This document shows positions 24,819 to 34,232 of a DNA stretch of 64,000 nt, piece after piece; position 1 is the first letter of the stretch; every line of letters starts with the position of its first letter. Below the pieces are notes generated by a model. It did not search any database, was not told the DNA's origin, and saw nothing but the letters and a program-made list of their open reading frames with translations. The position numbers and the translations under genes were made by a program. The stretch comes from ZC4RG30 sp039932715 (GTDB lineage Bacteria; Pseudomonadota; Gammaproteobacteria; Steroidobacterales; Steroidobacteraceae): positions 1-64,000 of the forward strand of contig JBDTPN010000006.1 in the NCBI GenBank assembly GCA_039932715.1. Reading direction: 5' to 3'.

Positions 24819-27215
24819 TCAGGCTATCGAGAACCCTTCGCGCGTGATCGGCAACGTGCGAATCCGATGGCCGGTGGCCGCGAAAATCGCATTGCAGATG
24901 GCGGGGCAGGCAGGCGGGAACGCCGGCTCACCTACGCCCGTGGGCGGGAAGTTGGTGTCCAGGAAATGCACATCGACCACTGGCGGCGCAACCGACATGC
25001 GCGGCAGCCGGTAAGTGTCGAAGTTCTGTTCCTTGATGCGACCGTTCTCAATGCTGACCTCCAGACCCAGTGTGCCGATGGCATCGACCACGCAGCCCTG
25101 CACCTGGTTCTCGGCACCGGAGAGGTTGACGATGGGTCCGATGTCACCGACCACCGTCATCTTGTGCACGGTGACCTTCTTGTTCTTGTCGACGCTGACT
25201 TCGGCCACTTCGGCAATGTGCCCCTGGTGACTGAAATGGAACGCCAAACCCTGGAAGTGTCCCTTGGGCAGTGGCTTGCCATATCCGGAGCGCTCTACCG
25301 CAGACTTGATAACTGCAATGGCACGATCCGGATTGAGCCCGCCGCCACCAAAGCCACCCGGAGGACCACCGGCTGCAGCGGGTGCCACCTGCTTCTGGCC
25401 GAACACTTCGATCAGGAATTCGGCGTGGTCACGTTTGGCGGCCACCGACAGCTCATGCATGAAGGACTGCACCACGAAACCGGTGGTGTTCGAGCCTGGC
25501 GCACGCCACGGACCGCAGGGAATCGAAAACGCCTGGTTGGTTACCGACAGCCGGTAGTTGGGTGTGTATTCCGCAGGGAATTCATTGGGCGAGGGCCAAC
25601 CACCGCCAGCCACCGACGCCTGGGGACGACCAGCCGGCGGGGCAGGTGCACGCGAATCGTTGAAGGAAATCGCATGGCCGGACCATGCGGTCAGCTTGCC
25701 CTTGTCATCGAGCGCCGCCTTGAACTGGTGGAAGCCGCCCGGGCGATAGAAGTCGTGAGAGATGTCGTCTTCACGCGTCCACATCAGCTTCACGGGAATG
25801 CCGCCGGCCTGCTTCGAGATGGCTGCCGCTTCACACGCATATTCATGCATCAGGCGACGACCGAATCCGCCACCAATGCGCAACTGGTGCAGCGTCGAAC
25901 GCTCCGGTGGAACACCGACTACCTTGGCAGCCAACGTACGCGCGCCATCGGGGATCTGCACCGAGCCCCAGATCTCGAGCTTGTCGCCGGCCGGATCCTT
26001 CTGATACCAGGCCGTGGTGTTCTGTGGCTCCAGCGGTGAGTGCGAGATGAACCCGAAGGTGTAGAAGGCCTCGACAACCTTTCCATTCTTGAGGCCGGCA
26101 TCCACATCGCCGACAGTCTTGAGCACCTGCGCACCCTGCGGCTGCTTGGCGATTTCCTTTGCCTGCGCACTGAGCTTGGTCCAGCTCTCCTTAGCCGCGT
26201 TGGTCTCATCCCAGGTAATCTTGAGCTTCTTCTTTGCCGAGAAGGCCGACCAGGTGTTGTTGGCGACAATCGCCACGCCGGGCATGACTTCAGTGGTCTG
26301 GCCCGTACCTTCCACGATGAAGGCATCGACTACACCAGGCAGCATGCGGATTTCATCCACATTGGCCGAAGCAACCTTGCCACCCACCGCCGGGCATTTC
26401 TGGAATACAGCAACCTTGAGGTTGGGCAACTTCATGTCGACGCCGAACAACGGCTGGCCAGCCACCAGTTTCACGTTGTCCACGCCAGTTACGCGCGTGC
26501 CCATGATCTTCCAGTCTTTACGATCTTTGAGCTTGAGCTGCTGAGGATTCGGCACCGGCATGGAGGCCGCGGCCGTGGCCAACTGTCCGTAGGTCATGCT
26601 GCGCTTGCTGGCAGCATGGGTCACCACGCTTTCAGATGTGGTGATCTCGCTTTCGGGTACACCCCACTCCTTGGCAGCGGCGGCAACCAGCATGGCGCGG
26701 GCACCCGCCCCTGCACGGCGTAATGTGTCGAAGGCCAGCGGAATCGACAGCGAGCCACCGGCGAACTGGGCCCCGTAAACGGCCGCGTTGATGGGAGCCT
26801 GCTCAACAGTGACATCGGACCACTTGGCATCGAGTTCCTCGGCGAGGATCACGCCGAATGCGGTCTTGATGCCCTGTCCGATTTCCGGGTTCTTGGACAG
26901 CAGCGTGATCTTTCCATCCGGCGCAATGGTCACATAGGCACCAGGATTGAACGCCGGCCCGGGAGGCGGACCTGCCGGACGCGCACCACCGGCTGCAGGA
27001 GCCTGCTGCGCATCGGCTTCTTCGGATCCGAAACCGAAGGACAGCACCAGACCACCACCCACGGCTGCGGTCGCGCGCATGAAGCTGCGGCGGCTCAGCG
27101 GAGCCGCGCCCTTGTTATCGGCAGACTGGTTTGCGCCAGTCTGAATCGCGGATTGGCGCTCGAGCTGCTCGAGTATTTCGCGCGGATAGTATTCGTCGTT
27201 GATAACAGCGCTCAT
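24819..27215 (-). CDS. xanthine dehydrogenase-family molybdopterin-binding subunit (IorB-like)
   Basis: 798 aa from ATG 27215, which overlaps the small-subunit stop (ATGA, 27212-27215). Twin-arginine signal SRRSFMRATAAVGGG at 41-55 after an unusually long 40-residue polar N-terminus, so the enzyme is exported folded. Contains the duplicated molybdopterin-binding domain with GGGFGRRLMHEYACEAA, PCGPWRAPGSNTTGFVVQSF and the C-terminal TGVGEPAFPPACPAICNA segment with the catalytic Glu. Resembles isoquinoline 1-oxidoreductase beta subunits and related periplasmic aldehyde/heterocycle hydroxylases; substrate unknown. No cytochrome c partner or MoCo chaperone is next to it. Confidence 0.88.
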   Translation of the reverse strand: MSAVINDEYYPREILEQLERQSAIQTGANQSADNKGAAPLSRRSFMRATAAVGGGLVLSFGFGSEEADAQQAPAAGGARPAGPPPGPAFNPGAYVTIAPDGKITLLSKNPEIGQGIKTAFGVILAEELDAKWSDVTVEQAPINAAVYGAQFAGGSLSIPLAFDTLRRAGAGARAMLVAAAAKEWGVPESEITTSESVVTHAASKRSMTYGQLATAAASMPVPNPQQLKLKDRKDWKIMGTRVTGVDNVKLVAGQPLFGVDMKLPNLKVAVFQKCPAVGGKVASANVDEIRMLPGVVDAFIVEGTGQTTEVMPGVAIVANNTWSAFSAKKKLKITWDETNAAKESWTKLSAQAKEIAKQPQGAQVLKTVGDVDAGLKNGKVVEAFYTFGFISHSPLEPQNTTAWYQKDPAGDKLEIWGSVQIPDGARTLAAKVVGVPPERSTLHQLRIGGGFGRRLMHEYACEAAAISKQAGGIPVKLMWTREDDISHDFYRPGGFHQFKAALDDKGKLTAWSGHAISFNDSRAPAPPAGRPQASVAGGGWPSPNEFPAEYTPNYRLSVTNQAFSIPCGPWRAPGSNTTGFVVQSFMHELSVAAKRDHAEFLIEVFGQKQVAPAAAGGPPGGFGGGGLNPDRAIAVIKSAVERSGYGKPLPKGHFQGLAFHFSHQGHIAEVAEVSVDKNKKVTVHKMTVVGDIGPIVNLSGAENQVQGCVVDAIGTLGLEVSIENGRIKEQNFDTYRLPRMSVAPPVVDVHFLDTNFPPTGVGEPAFPPACPAICNAIFAATGHRIRTLPITREGFSIA

Positions 27216-27688
27216 GAAGCACTCCCGTTGAGGGCCTGCGCAGCAGACTTGATGGCCTTGCGAATGCGCAGGTAAGTGCCGCAGCGGCACAGGTTGCCCG
27301 ACATGTACGAATCGATATCGCTGTCAGACGGATTCTTGTTCTGCCGCAGCAGTGCGGTGGCGCTCATGATCTGCCCTGCCTGGCAGTAGCCGCATTGCGG
27401 CACGTCATGTTCGATCCATGCCTTCTGCACCGCGGTAAGGGTGCCACCCTGGGCTAACCCCTCAATCGTGGTGATCTTCTGCCCGGCGGCGGCAATGGCC
27501 GGCACCGAGCAGGAGCGGACGGGTGTGCCGTTGAGGTGCACGGTGCAGGCACCGCATTGCGCCATGCCGCAACCGAACTTGGTACCCACCAGGTTGAGCT
27601 CGTCACGCAGCACCCAGAGCAGTGGCTGGTCATCCGGCACATCCACGTCGTGATCCGTGCCGTTAACATTAAGTTTCACTTTGGCCAT
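27212..27688 (-). CDS. (2Fe-2S)-binding subunit of molybdenum hydroxylase (IorA-like)
   Basis: 158 aa with two [2Fe-2S] clusters: plant-ferredoxin type Cys40, Cys45, Cys48, Cys60 (GCGMAQCGAC and RSC) and the helical C-terminal cluster Cys99, Cys102, Cys134, Cys136 (QCGYCQAG and LCRCGTY). Passes electrons from the molybdopterin subunit encoded immediately downstream. No signal of its own, as expected for a subunit co-exported by the Tat signal of its partner. Promoter must lie in the 73 bases between here and the end of rlmKL, or further upstream. Confidence 0.92.
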   Translation of the reverse strand: MAKVKLNVNGTDHDVDVPDDQPLLWVLRDELNLVGTKFGCGMAQCGACTVHLNGTPVRSCSVPAIAAAGQKITTIEGLAQGGTLTAVQKAWIEHDVPQCGYCQAGQIMSATALLRQNKNPSDSDIDSYMSGNLCRCGTYLRIRKAIKSAAQALNGSAS

Positions 27689-27761
27689 TGTGTCCGTCCG
27701 AATATAGCGTTATTGGTTATGACCCCGAAGCCAGCGAGCATACTCGGGAAGTCGCGCGTTT

Positions 27762-29963
27762 TCACGCGTGGCGCAGCTCGAAGCAGCGATGAATGCGAGG
27801 GTTGCCCTGGAAGTCGAAGGGCAGCGTCGCCGCGGATATGTCTTGCACTTTGAACTGTTCGCTGAGCACGGGGTCTAAGGCGAACTTCTGGGCATTGGTA
27901 GAGAACACCAGCAATCCCTCCCGCGACAATAGCCCCATGCATTGGCCAATCATCACCCCATGGTCACGCTGTACGTCCAGCACACCCTCCATGCGCGCGG
28001 AATTGGAGAAGGTCGGAGGGTCCAGAAAAATCAGGTCGTAGCTCGGCCTGCCCTGCTGGTTGGCCAGCCACTGCAGGCAGTCCGCTTGCACCAGTTCATG
28101 TCTATCCGCGGCGAATGCGTTGAGCTCAAGGTTGGCCCGCGCCCATTCCAGGTAAGTGCGTGACAGGTCGATGCTGAGGCTGCTGGTTGCACCGCCGGCG
28201 GCGGCACGCAGCGTCGCCACACCCGTGTAACAGAACAGGTTGAGAAACCGTTTGCCCTGGGCCGCAGCGCCAATGCGCGCGCGCGTCTTGCGGTGATCGA
28301 GGAACAGGCCGGTGTCGAGGTAATCGTCGAGATTGACCCGGATTTTGAGTCCGGCCTCTTCCACGACATGCAACTCTTCACGGCGACTGACCTTTTCGTA
28401 TTGGCCGTCTTTCTGCCGCTTGCGCGTGCGCAAGTGAACATGATCCAGCGCGATTCCCGTCACGTCGGGCAGAACGGACAGCGCCTCTTCGCGTCGCCTG
28501 CGCGCCGCCACCGGATCGACAGTGTGCGGCGCTGCATACTCCTGCACATACAGCCAGCGCTGGCCTTCGTCCTCGCTCGCGCCCGCATACAGGTCGATGG
28601 CCAGTGAATACTCCGGCATGTCCGCGTCGTAAAGCCTCCAGCAGCCGACGTTCTCGCGCCGCGCCAGTTTGCCCAGGCGCTGCAGGTTCTTGCGCAGGCG
28701 GTTGGCAAACATCTGCGCGCCCGGCGTCTGCGTCAGCTGCGGCGTGTCGAGCACCACCCCGCGCGCGGCGCGGCGCTGCTTGCGTTCACCCGGCGCGAAT
28801 CGCAGCAGGCGGCATTCGATGGCGCCATTCCAGACTGTGTGTACGCGCGAAGCCTCGCAGCCAATCAATTGTCCCAGTGCCGGTTCGCCGGTAATCACCG
28901 CGGCGTTCCAGGCGGCGAAGGGTTCGCGCAATGCCACACCCAGGGCACGGTGCGCATCTGCCGCTTCATCTGATCCGGGTATGCGCAGACCATAAGGTGG
29001 ATTCACACACAGCAGGCCCGGCGGCGCATCCTCGGCGGCATTCATGGCTCGCAGCTGCGCAATGTCGATGTGATCGAATATCAGGTCGCGCCCTACACCG
29101 GCGCGACGTGCATTGGCCGAAGCCGTGGCTATGGCGGCGCGATTGCGATCTGCACCGCGCACGATCACCGGCAACTGGTCGCGGATCCGCGCGCGTGCGG
29201 CCAACTTCAGTTGTTCCCACAGCGCAGCGTCGTGGCCACGCCAGCCTTCGAATCCGTAGTAGTCACGCAGCAAGCCTGGGGCGGTATCGGTGGCCATCCA
29301 TGCCGCTTCAATGACAAATGTGCCCGAGCCGCACATGGGGTCGAGGAACTCGCCGCCTTCGGCTGCAATGCGTGGCCACTGTGCGCGCACCAGGATTCCA
29401 GCCGCGAGGTTCTCGCGCAGCGGCGCCTCGCCGCCGGCAAGGCGATAGCCGCGCCTGCTGAGCGATTCACCTGCCAGGTCAATAAGCAGGCTGATCTCGC
29501 CACGATGCGCATGGGCATGCACGCGCAGGTCCGGACGTGTGGTCTGTATGGAAGGCCGATCGCCGGTGACATCGCGCAACTGGTCGCAGATGGCGTCTTT
29601 GAGCTTGAGGGCACCGAAATGCGTGTTGTTGATGGCGTCGTGCTTGCCAGTGAATTCACAGGACAGGGTGCCGCGTGGATTGAGATGCGCAGTCCAATCA
29701 ACGCCACGCCCCAGGTCGTAGAACGCCGCGGTGTCAGCCACCGGTCCGCTCGCAACCTCGAGCATCACGCGGCTGGCCATGCGCGATTCAAGACAGGCGC
29801 GATAGCCCACTTCCAGAGAACCTTCGAAGGTCACGCCACCGACGCTGTCGCGCACATTGGTGGCTCCCAGCGCCATGATCTCTGTAGCCAGCAGGTCGGC
29901 AAAGCCGCGTGGCACGGTGGCCACGAAGCGCAACGCCCCTGTTTCCGTGCGCGGCAGGCTCAC
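27762..29963 (-). CDS. rlmL: bifunctional 23S rRNA methyltransferase RlmK/RlmL
   Basis: 733 aa from GTG 29963. N-terminal THUMP domain and RlmL methyltransferase with the MCGSGTFVIEAAWMATD SAM site and NPPYGLRIPG catalytic motif; C-terminal RlmK half with RFLNLFCYTGVATLRAAAGG and LIFLDPPTFSNS. Makes m2G2445 and m7G2069 in 23S rRNA. The fused form is typical of Gammaproteobacteria. The start overlaps the puuC stop as GTGA (29960-29963), so this housekeeping gene is translationally coupled to putrescine catabolism. Confidence 0.94.
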   Translation of the reverse strand: MSLPRTETGALRFVATVPRGFADLLATEIMALGATNVRDSVGGVTFEGSLEVGYRACLESRMASRVMLEVASGPVADTAAFYDLGRGVDWTAHLNPRGTLSCEFTGKHDAINNTHFGALKLKDAICDQLRDVTGDRPSIQTTRPDLRVHAHAHRGEISLLIDLAGESLSRRGYRLAGGEAPLRENLAAGILVRAQWPRIAAEGGEFLDPMCGSGTFVIEAAWMATDTAPGLLRDYYGFEGWRGHDAALWEQLKLAARARIRDQLPVIVRGADRNRAAIATASANARRAGVGRDLIFDHIDIAQLRAMNAAEDAPPGLLCVNPPYGLRIPGSDEAADAHRALGVALREPFAAWNAAVITGEPALGQLIGCEASRVHTVWNGAIECRLLRFAPGERKQRRAARGVVLDTPQLTQTPGAQMFANRLRKNLQRLGKLARRENVGCWRLYDADMPEYSLAIDLYAGASEDEGQRWLYVQEYAAPHTVDPVAARRRREEALSVLPDVTGIALDHVHLRTRKRQKDGQYEKVSRREELHVVEEAGLKIRVNLDDYLDTGLFLDHRKTRARIGAAAQGKRFLNLFCYTGVATLRAAAGGATSSLSIDLSRTYLEWARANLELNAFAADRHELVQADCLQWLANQQGRPSYDLIFLDPPTFSNSARMEGVLDVQRDHGVMIGQCMGLLSREGLLVFSTNAQKFALDPVLSEQFKVQDISAATLPFDFQGNPRIHRCFELRHA

Positions 29964-31447
29964 GTGAGATCGATCCAGGTCGTTTTCAGTTCCGTGTATT
30001 TGTCGAAGGCGTGCAGTGATTTGTCGCGGCCCATTCCCGACTGCCGGAATCCGCCGAATGGCACGGTGATGTCATCGGCGTCATAGCAGTTGACGTACAC
30101 CATGCCGCTGCGCAGCGCGCGCGCCATGCGATGCGCGGTGGCCAGATCGCGCGTCCACACTGCGGCAGCCAGTCCATAGCTGCTGTCGTTGGCCATGGCC
30201 AGCGCCTCGGCTTCGTCACGAAATGTCAGTGTGGCCAGCACCGGCCCGAATATCTCTTCGCGTGCGATGCGCATGTCTGGCTTCACACCATCGAACACCG
30301 TGGGTTCGATGTAGCTGCCACCACTTTGGCGGCGCGCCTGGGCACCGCCCAGCGCCAGGCGCGCGCCATCGGCGCGGCCGGCTTCTATGTATCCCAGCAC
30401 CCGCTGCATCTGCTGCGCATCGACAATTGCGCCCAATCGGGTTGCAGCATCCAGCGGATCCCCAGGCGCCAGTTCGCGCCCCACCACGGCGATCTGTTCC
30501 AGCATCGCGTCCTTGAGACTCTCGTGTACCAGCAGGCGTGAGCCGGCAGAACACATCTCGCCCTGGTTGAAGAAGATTGCGAAAGCGGCCGCGCGCGCCG
30601 CGCGCTGTACATCGTCATAGTCCGCCATCACGATGTTGGGCGACTTGCCGCCGCATTCCAGTGACACGCGCTTGAGATTGGAGTGCGCGGCATAGCCCAT
30701 GATCAACTTGCCGGTGGCGGTAGACCCGGTGAATGCAATGCCGTCCACATCCATGTGGCTGGCCAGCGCCTTGCCTGCGCTGTGACCGAAGCCCGGCACC
30801 ACGTTGAACACTCCCGGCGGCAACCCGGCCTCGATGGCCAGCTCCGCAATGCGCAGCGCGCTCAAGGGAGACTTCTCGGAGGGCTTGAGCACCAGCGAAT
30901 TGCCGGCCGCCAGCACCGGCCCGATCTTCCACGCCGCCATGATCAGCGGGAAATTCCACGGCACAATGCCACCCACCACGCCCAATGGTTCGCGCGTGAT
31001 CAATGCAAGTGAATCAACACCAGTGGGCGCCACTTCATCGTAGATTTTGTCCACTGCCTCGGCGTACCACTGCAGGCAATTGGCGGTCGAAGGAATATCC
31101 ACGGCCAGGCTGTCGCAGATGGGTTTACCCATATCCAGCGTTTCGGTGAGTGCCAGTTCTTCGCCATGCGCGCGGATCAGCTCTGCAAACCGCAGCAGCA
31201 CTTTCTTGCGATGCCTGGGTGCGGCGCGCGACCAGTCGCCGCGATCGAAAGCCGCGCGCGCACTGCGCACGGCAGCGTCCACATCCGCAGCATCGCCAGC
31301 GGCAATAGTGGTCAGCACCCGTCCATCGATGGGGCTGATGCATTCAAAGGTCGCGCCGGCAATCGAGTCGTGCCAACCGCCCCCAATGAACACCTGACGT
31401 CGCGGTTTGAAGTCGCGGGCGCGGGCATGCCAGTCAATTTCTTTCAT
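29960..31447 (-). CDS. puuC: gamma-glutamyl-gamma-aminobutyraldehyde dehydrogenase
   Basis: 495 aa NAD(P)+-dependent aldehyde dehydrogenase. IVPWNFPLIMAAWK, VLKPSEKSPLSAL, FTGSTATGKLIM, the general-base Glu264 in SLECGGKSP and the nucleophile Cys299 in GEMCSAGSRL. Closest in pattern to PuuC/AldB-type amino-aldehyde dehydrogenases, converting gamma-glutamyl-gamma-aminobutyraldehyde to the acid for PuuD. Lies 7 bases after puuR, confirming the role. It is about 15 kb from the rest of the puu genes. Confidence 0.9.
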   Translation of the reverse strand: MKEIDWHARARDFKPRRQVFIGGGWHDSIAGATFECISPIDGRVLTTIAAGDAADVDAAVRSARAAFDRGDWSRAAPRHRKKVLLRFAELIRAHGEELALTETLDMGKPICDSLAVDIPSTANCLQWYAEAVDKIYDEVAPTGVDSLALITREPLGVVGGIVPWNFPLIMAAWKIGPVLAAGNSLVLKPSEKSPLSALRIAELAIEAGLPPGVFNVVPGFGHSAGKALASHMDVDGIAFTGSTATGKLIMGYAAHSNLKRVSLECGGKSPNIVMADYDDVQRAARAAAFAIFFNQGEMCSAGSRLLVHESLKDAMLEQIAVVGRELAPGDPLDAATRLGAIVDAQQMQRVLGYIEAGRADGARLALGGAQARRQSGGSYIEPTVFDGVKPDMRIAREEIFGPVLATLTFRDEAEALAMANDSSYGLAAAVWTRDLATAHRMARALRSGMVYVNCYDADDITVPFGGFRQSGMGRDKSLHAFDKYTELKTTWIDLT

Positions 31448-31454
31448 TGGTTAC

Positions 31455-32024
31455 TCAAAACGAAGGCGGGGTGCCGCAGCTGACCAGCTCACAGGGCTCG
31501 TGCCCGGTATTGCGGAAGCGGTGCGGAAGATTGCTTGCAAAGTAGAAGGCCTCGCCCGGCCCCAGCACGCGGGTCTCCGTGCCAACAGTCACCTCAATGG
31601 TTCCGCTGACCACCACACCGCCCTCTTCGCCGCGATGGGTCAACATCTGTTCGCCAGTCTCTGCCCCTGGCTCGTAGCGCTCATGCAGCAGCGTCATCTG
31701 GCGACCGCTGCGCTGCGCCGCCACCAGACGCAGCGAAACGGCACCGCTGCCCAGCTCCACAAGATCCTCGGCAGCAAAAAACACCGGCGTACGCTGGTTG
31801 ACATCAGTGGTGAAGAATTCCGCCAGCGACATGGGTATCCCATCCAGAAGCTTCTTGAGTGAGCTGACAGACGGGCTGACGCGGTTCATCTCCACCAGGG
31901 AGATCAGCCCATTGGTGACCCCGGCCCGTCGGGCCAGTTCACGCTGCGATAGTCCATGCAGCTGCCGAATGGCGCGTACCCTTGCACCAACGTCCATGGT
32001 CATTGCGATGTTCATGGCCGCCAT
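31455..32024 (-). CDS. puuR: PuuR-type repressor (HTH-cupin)
   Basis: 189 aa. N-terminal XRE helix-turn-helix at about 12-65 (VRAIRQLHGLSQRELARRAGV, LISLVEMNRVSPSVSSLKKLL) and a C-terminal cupin at about 105-185 (EEGGVVVSGTIEVTVG, FYFASNLPHRFRNTG). In E. coli PuuR represses the puu genes and putrescine relieves it. ATG 32024 is chosen because GAGG sits eight bases upstream. Divergent from the second aminotransferase; the 122-base gap holds a copy of the shared AT-rich element, so it probably regulates itself. Confidence 0.9.
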   Translation of the reverse strand: MAAMNIAMTMDVGARVRAIRQLHGLSQRELARRAGVTNGLISLVEMNRVSPSVSSLKKLLDGIPMSLAEFFTTDVNQRTPVFFAAEDLVELGSGAVSLRLVAAQRSGRQMTLLHERYEPGAETGEQMLTHRGEEGGVVVSGTIEVTVGTETRVLGPGEAFYFASNLPHRFRNTGHEPCELVSCGTPPSF

Positions 32025-32051
32025 TTGGAATCCTCAGCTCACCTCGAGTGT

Positions 32052-32068
32052 GTTTAGGATTATCGACA
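32052..32068 (-). promoter_or_regulatory. candidate PuuR operator / promoter element of puuR
   Basis: Toward puuR the bases read TGTCGATAATCCTAAAC, 28-44 bases before the start codon. It matches the puuD element at 13 of 17 positions and contains a GATAAT -10-like core. Located between puuR and the divergent aminotransferase, so one bound repressor could control both. Confidence 0.5.
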
Positions 32069-32146
32069 ATCCAGCGTTATTTGGGTATGTTTCGCCCAAA
32101 GTGTCAACTTTTCTTATCATCCGCGGCTATTACCCCAGGAGTGCCC

Positions 32147-33457
32147 ATGAACCGCGAGGATCTCGAAGCCCATTGGATGCCATTTACGGCCAATCGCAAC
32201 TTCAAGGCGAAACCGCGCATCCTGTCCCGCGCCAAGGGCATGCACTTCTGGACCGATGACGGTCGCCAGATTCTCGACGGCGTGGCGGGCCTGTGGTGCG
32301 TCAATGCCGGTCACTCTCGCCCGGAGGTCACCAGCGCGGTGGCCAAATCCCTGGAGACACTGGATTTCGCTCCGCCGTTCAACATGGGTCATCCACAGGC
32401 GTTTGAGCTGGCCAATGCGGTCAAGAAAATCGCACCCGCTGGTATGGACCATGTGTTCTTCGTCAACTCCGGTTCCGAAGCCGTGGACACGGCGCTCAAG
32501 ATCGCCCTGCAGTATCAGCGACTTAAGGGTGAAGCCTCGCGCACCCGGCTGATCGGCCGCGAGCGTGGCTACCACGGCGTCAACCTGGGTGGCACGTCGG
32601 TGGGCGGCATGGTCCCCAACCGCAAGGCCTGGGGCGCGGTGATGGTGCCGGGCGTTGATCATCTGCCGCACACCCATGACCTCGCAAAAAACGCCTTCTC
32701 ACGCGGTCAGCCCGAGCACGGTGCACACCTTGCGACCGAACTGGAGCGCCTGGTTGGCCTGCATGACGCTTCAAGCATCGCGGCGGTGATCGTCGAGCCA
32801 ATCGCCGGCTCCACCGGGGTGCTGTTGCCGCCCAAGGGCTACCTGCAGAAACTGCGCGAGCTGTGCACCAAGCACGGCATCCTGCTGATATTCGATGAGG
32901 TCATCACCGGATTCGGGAGAACCGGCTCTGCCTTCGGCGCCCAGGAATTCAACGTGACGCCGGACATCATCACCTGCGCCAAGGGTCTGACCAACGGCTG
33001 CGTGCCCATGGGGGCGGTGATCGTGAAGAAGGAGATCCATGACGCTTTCATGACCGGTCCGGAAGGGGCCATCGAGCTGTTTCATGGCTACACCTATTCC
33101 AGTCATCCCACCGCCTGCGCAGCGGGCCTCGCCACACTGGGCATCTACGAGCGCGAAGGATTGTTCCAGCGCGTCAAGGAAATCGCCCCTTACTGGCAGG
33201 ACGCCGTGCACAGCCTCAAGGGACTGCCGGGTGTCATCGACATTCGCAACTACGGCCTGGTAGCGGCGATTGAATACGAACCCATCGCCGGCTCTCCGGG
33301 AGCGCGTGGAATGCAGGCTTTCCTCAAGTCTTATGACGCGGGAATATTGGTGCGTGCCGCGGGCGACGCCACTGCACTGTCACCGCCGCTGGTGATCGAG
33401 AAGAACCAGATCGACGAGCTGATTGGCACGCTGGGCAAGGTCATCAAGACCTTCTAA
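32147..33457 (+). CDS. class III omega-aminotransferase (omega-amino acid/amine:pyruvate type)
   Basis: 436 aa from ATG 32147 with CAGGAG six bases upstream; a longer frame back to 31982 overlaps puuR and is rejected. N-terminus EAHWMPFTANRNFK is the hallmark of the omega-amino acid:pyruvate aminotransferase branch. FWTDDGRQILDGVAGLWC, NSGSEAVDTALKIALQY, LIFDEVITGFGRTG and the PLP lysine in CAKGLTNGCVPMGA. Likely acts on beta-alanine, GABA or a diamine-derived product; adjacency to puuR and puuC favours a polyamine breakdown intermediate. Followed by a strong hairpin terminator. Confidence 0.87.
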   Translation: MNREDLEAHWMPFTANRNFKAKPRILSRAKGMHFWTDDGRQILDGVAGLWCVNAGHSRPEVTSAVAKSLETLDFAPPFNMGHPQAFELANAVKKIAPAGMDHVFFVNSGSEAVDTALKIALQYQRLKGEASRTRLIGRERGYHGVNLGGTSVGGMVPNRKAWGAVMVPGVDHLPHTHDLAKNAFSRGQPEHGAHLATELERLVGLHDASSIAAVIVEPIAGSTGVLLPPKGYLQKLRELCTKHGILLIFDEVITGFGRTGSAFGAQEFNVTPDIITCAKGLTNGCVPMGAVIVKKEIHDAFMTGPEGAIELFHGYTYSSHPTACAAGLATLGIYEREGLFQRVKEIAPYWQDAVHSLKGLPGVIDIRNYGLVAAIEYEPIAGSPGARGMQAFLKSYDAGILVRAAGDATALSPPLVIEKNQIDELIGTLGKVIKTF

Positions 33458-33463
33458 AGAAAA

Positions 33464-33487
33464 GGCCCGACGCTTACGCGCCGGGCC
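33464..33487 (+). terminator. hairpin terminator between aminotransferase and porin genes
   Basis: Ten-base arms GGCCCGACGC and GCGCCGGGCC with one A/C mismatch around a TTAC loop, six bases after the aminotransferase stop. No long T-run follows on either strand, so efficiency is uncertain. It separates two convergent genes. Confidence 0.65.
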
Positions 33488-33530
33488 AGATCTGCGATCG
33501 AAGTCAAACCCTGAAAGGGTAGACCCGGTC

Positions 33531-34232
33531 TTATTCCGACTTCCAGGGCAGCGTGGTCGAGATACCGATCCATGCCTTGCCGTCCGTCTTGAAGATATCT
33601 GATCCACCATCCGGCAGATCGCTTCCGTCAATGTATTTGACCGTGGCGGTGATATGGCCAAACGCCTTGCTTACGCCAACCGACCAGTCGAAGTACCCGT
33701 TGCCGTAGAAATCATCCCAGTAACTGCCATCGCTCCAGCCGATGTGGCCCAAAGCCGAAAAGCCGCTCTCGCCGATGGGGATGGTGGCGTTACCTTCGAG
33801 GTAATAGGCATCCAGGCTGGTGCCACCGAAGTCCCAGGAGTAGGACAACTTGGCATTGAACCAACCCTTGGTGATGCCCGCATAGATCTCGAGCCAGTTG
33901 AGGTCAGAGGAACTGACGTAGGTGTAATAGAGGATGCCAACGTCATAGGCAAAGCTCTTCGAGGCATCGCCGCCGCCGAAGCCCGTGAAGAAGTCCATCT
34001 CGACTTCAGGGTCACCGGGGCCAAAGTTGACGTTGCTGGCCCACGCACCAGCGTAGTAGCCGCTGGAATGTGTATAGGTAAGTCCTACCTGGGCGGCCGG
34101 ATCGCCACCGGTCTGGGAAATACCACGGTAGTCGTAATCCCAGACGATGGCCGGAGTCACCGTAATATCGGCACTGGCCGCCCCAGCGACTGCCAGCAGG
34201 GCGCCGGCCAATAAACTACGCGACTTAATCAT
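33531..34232 (-). CDS. TorF-family putative porin
   Basis: 233 aa with signal peptide MIKSRSLLAGALLAVAGAASA and a mature protein rich in Tyr, Trp, Gly and Ser in alternating patterns, predicted small outer-membrane barrel. The start ITVTPAIVWDYDYRGISQTGGDPAAQVGLTY is characteristic of the TIGR02001 family named TorF putative porin. AGGAG lies before the ATG. Solute unknown. Expressed alone: an AT-rich 273-base region precedes it, with a perfect-arm dyad at 34309-34324. Confidence 0.85.
   Translation of the reverse strand: MIKSRSLLAGALLAVAGAASADITVTPAIVWDYDYRGISQTGGDPAAQVGLTYTHSSGYYAGAWASNVNFGPGDPEVEMDFFTGFGGGDASKSFAYDVGILYYTYVSSSDLNWLEIYAGITKGWFNAKLSYSWDFGGTSLDAYYLEGNATIPIGESGFSALGHIGWSDGSYWDDFYGNGYFDWSVGVSKAFGHITATVKYIDGSDLPDGGSDIFKTDGKAWIGISTTLPWKSE

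Noticed and set aside
24708..26039. Plus-strand open frame of about 440 codons
   Set aside because: Antisense to the molybdenum hydroxylase large subunit and begins inside its terminator.
31982..32146. Longer N-terminus for the aminotransferase at 32147
   Set aside because: Overlaps the puuR coding start and its promoter; ATG 32147 has a good ribosome site and the family N-terminus.
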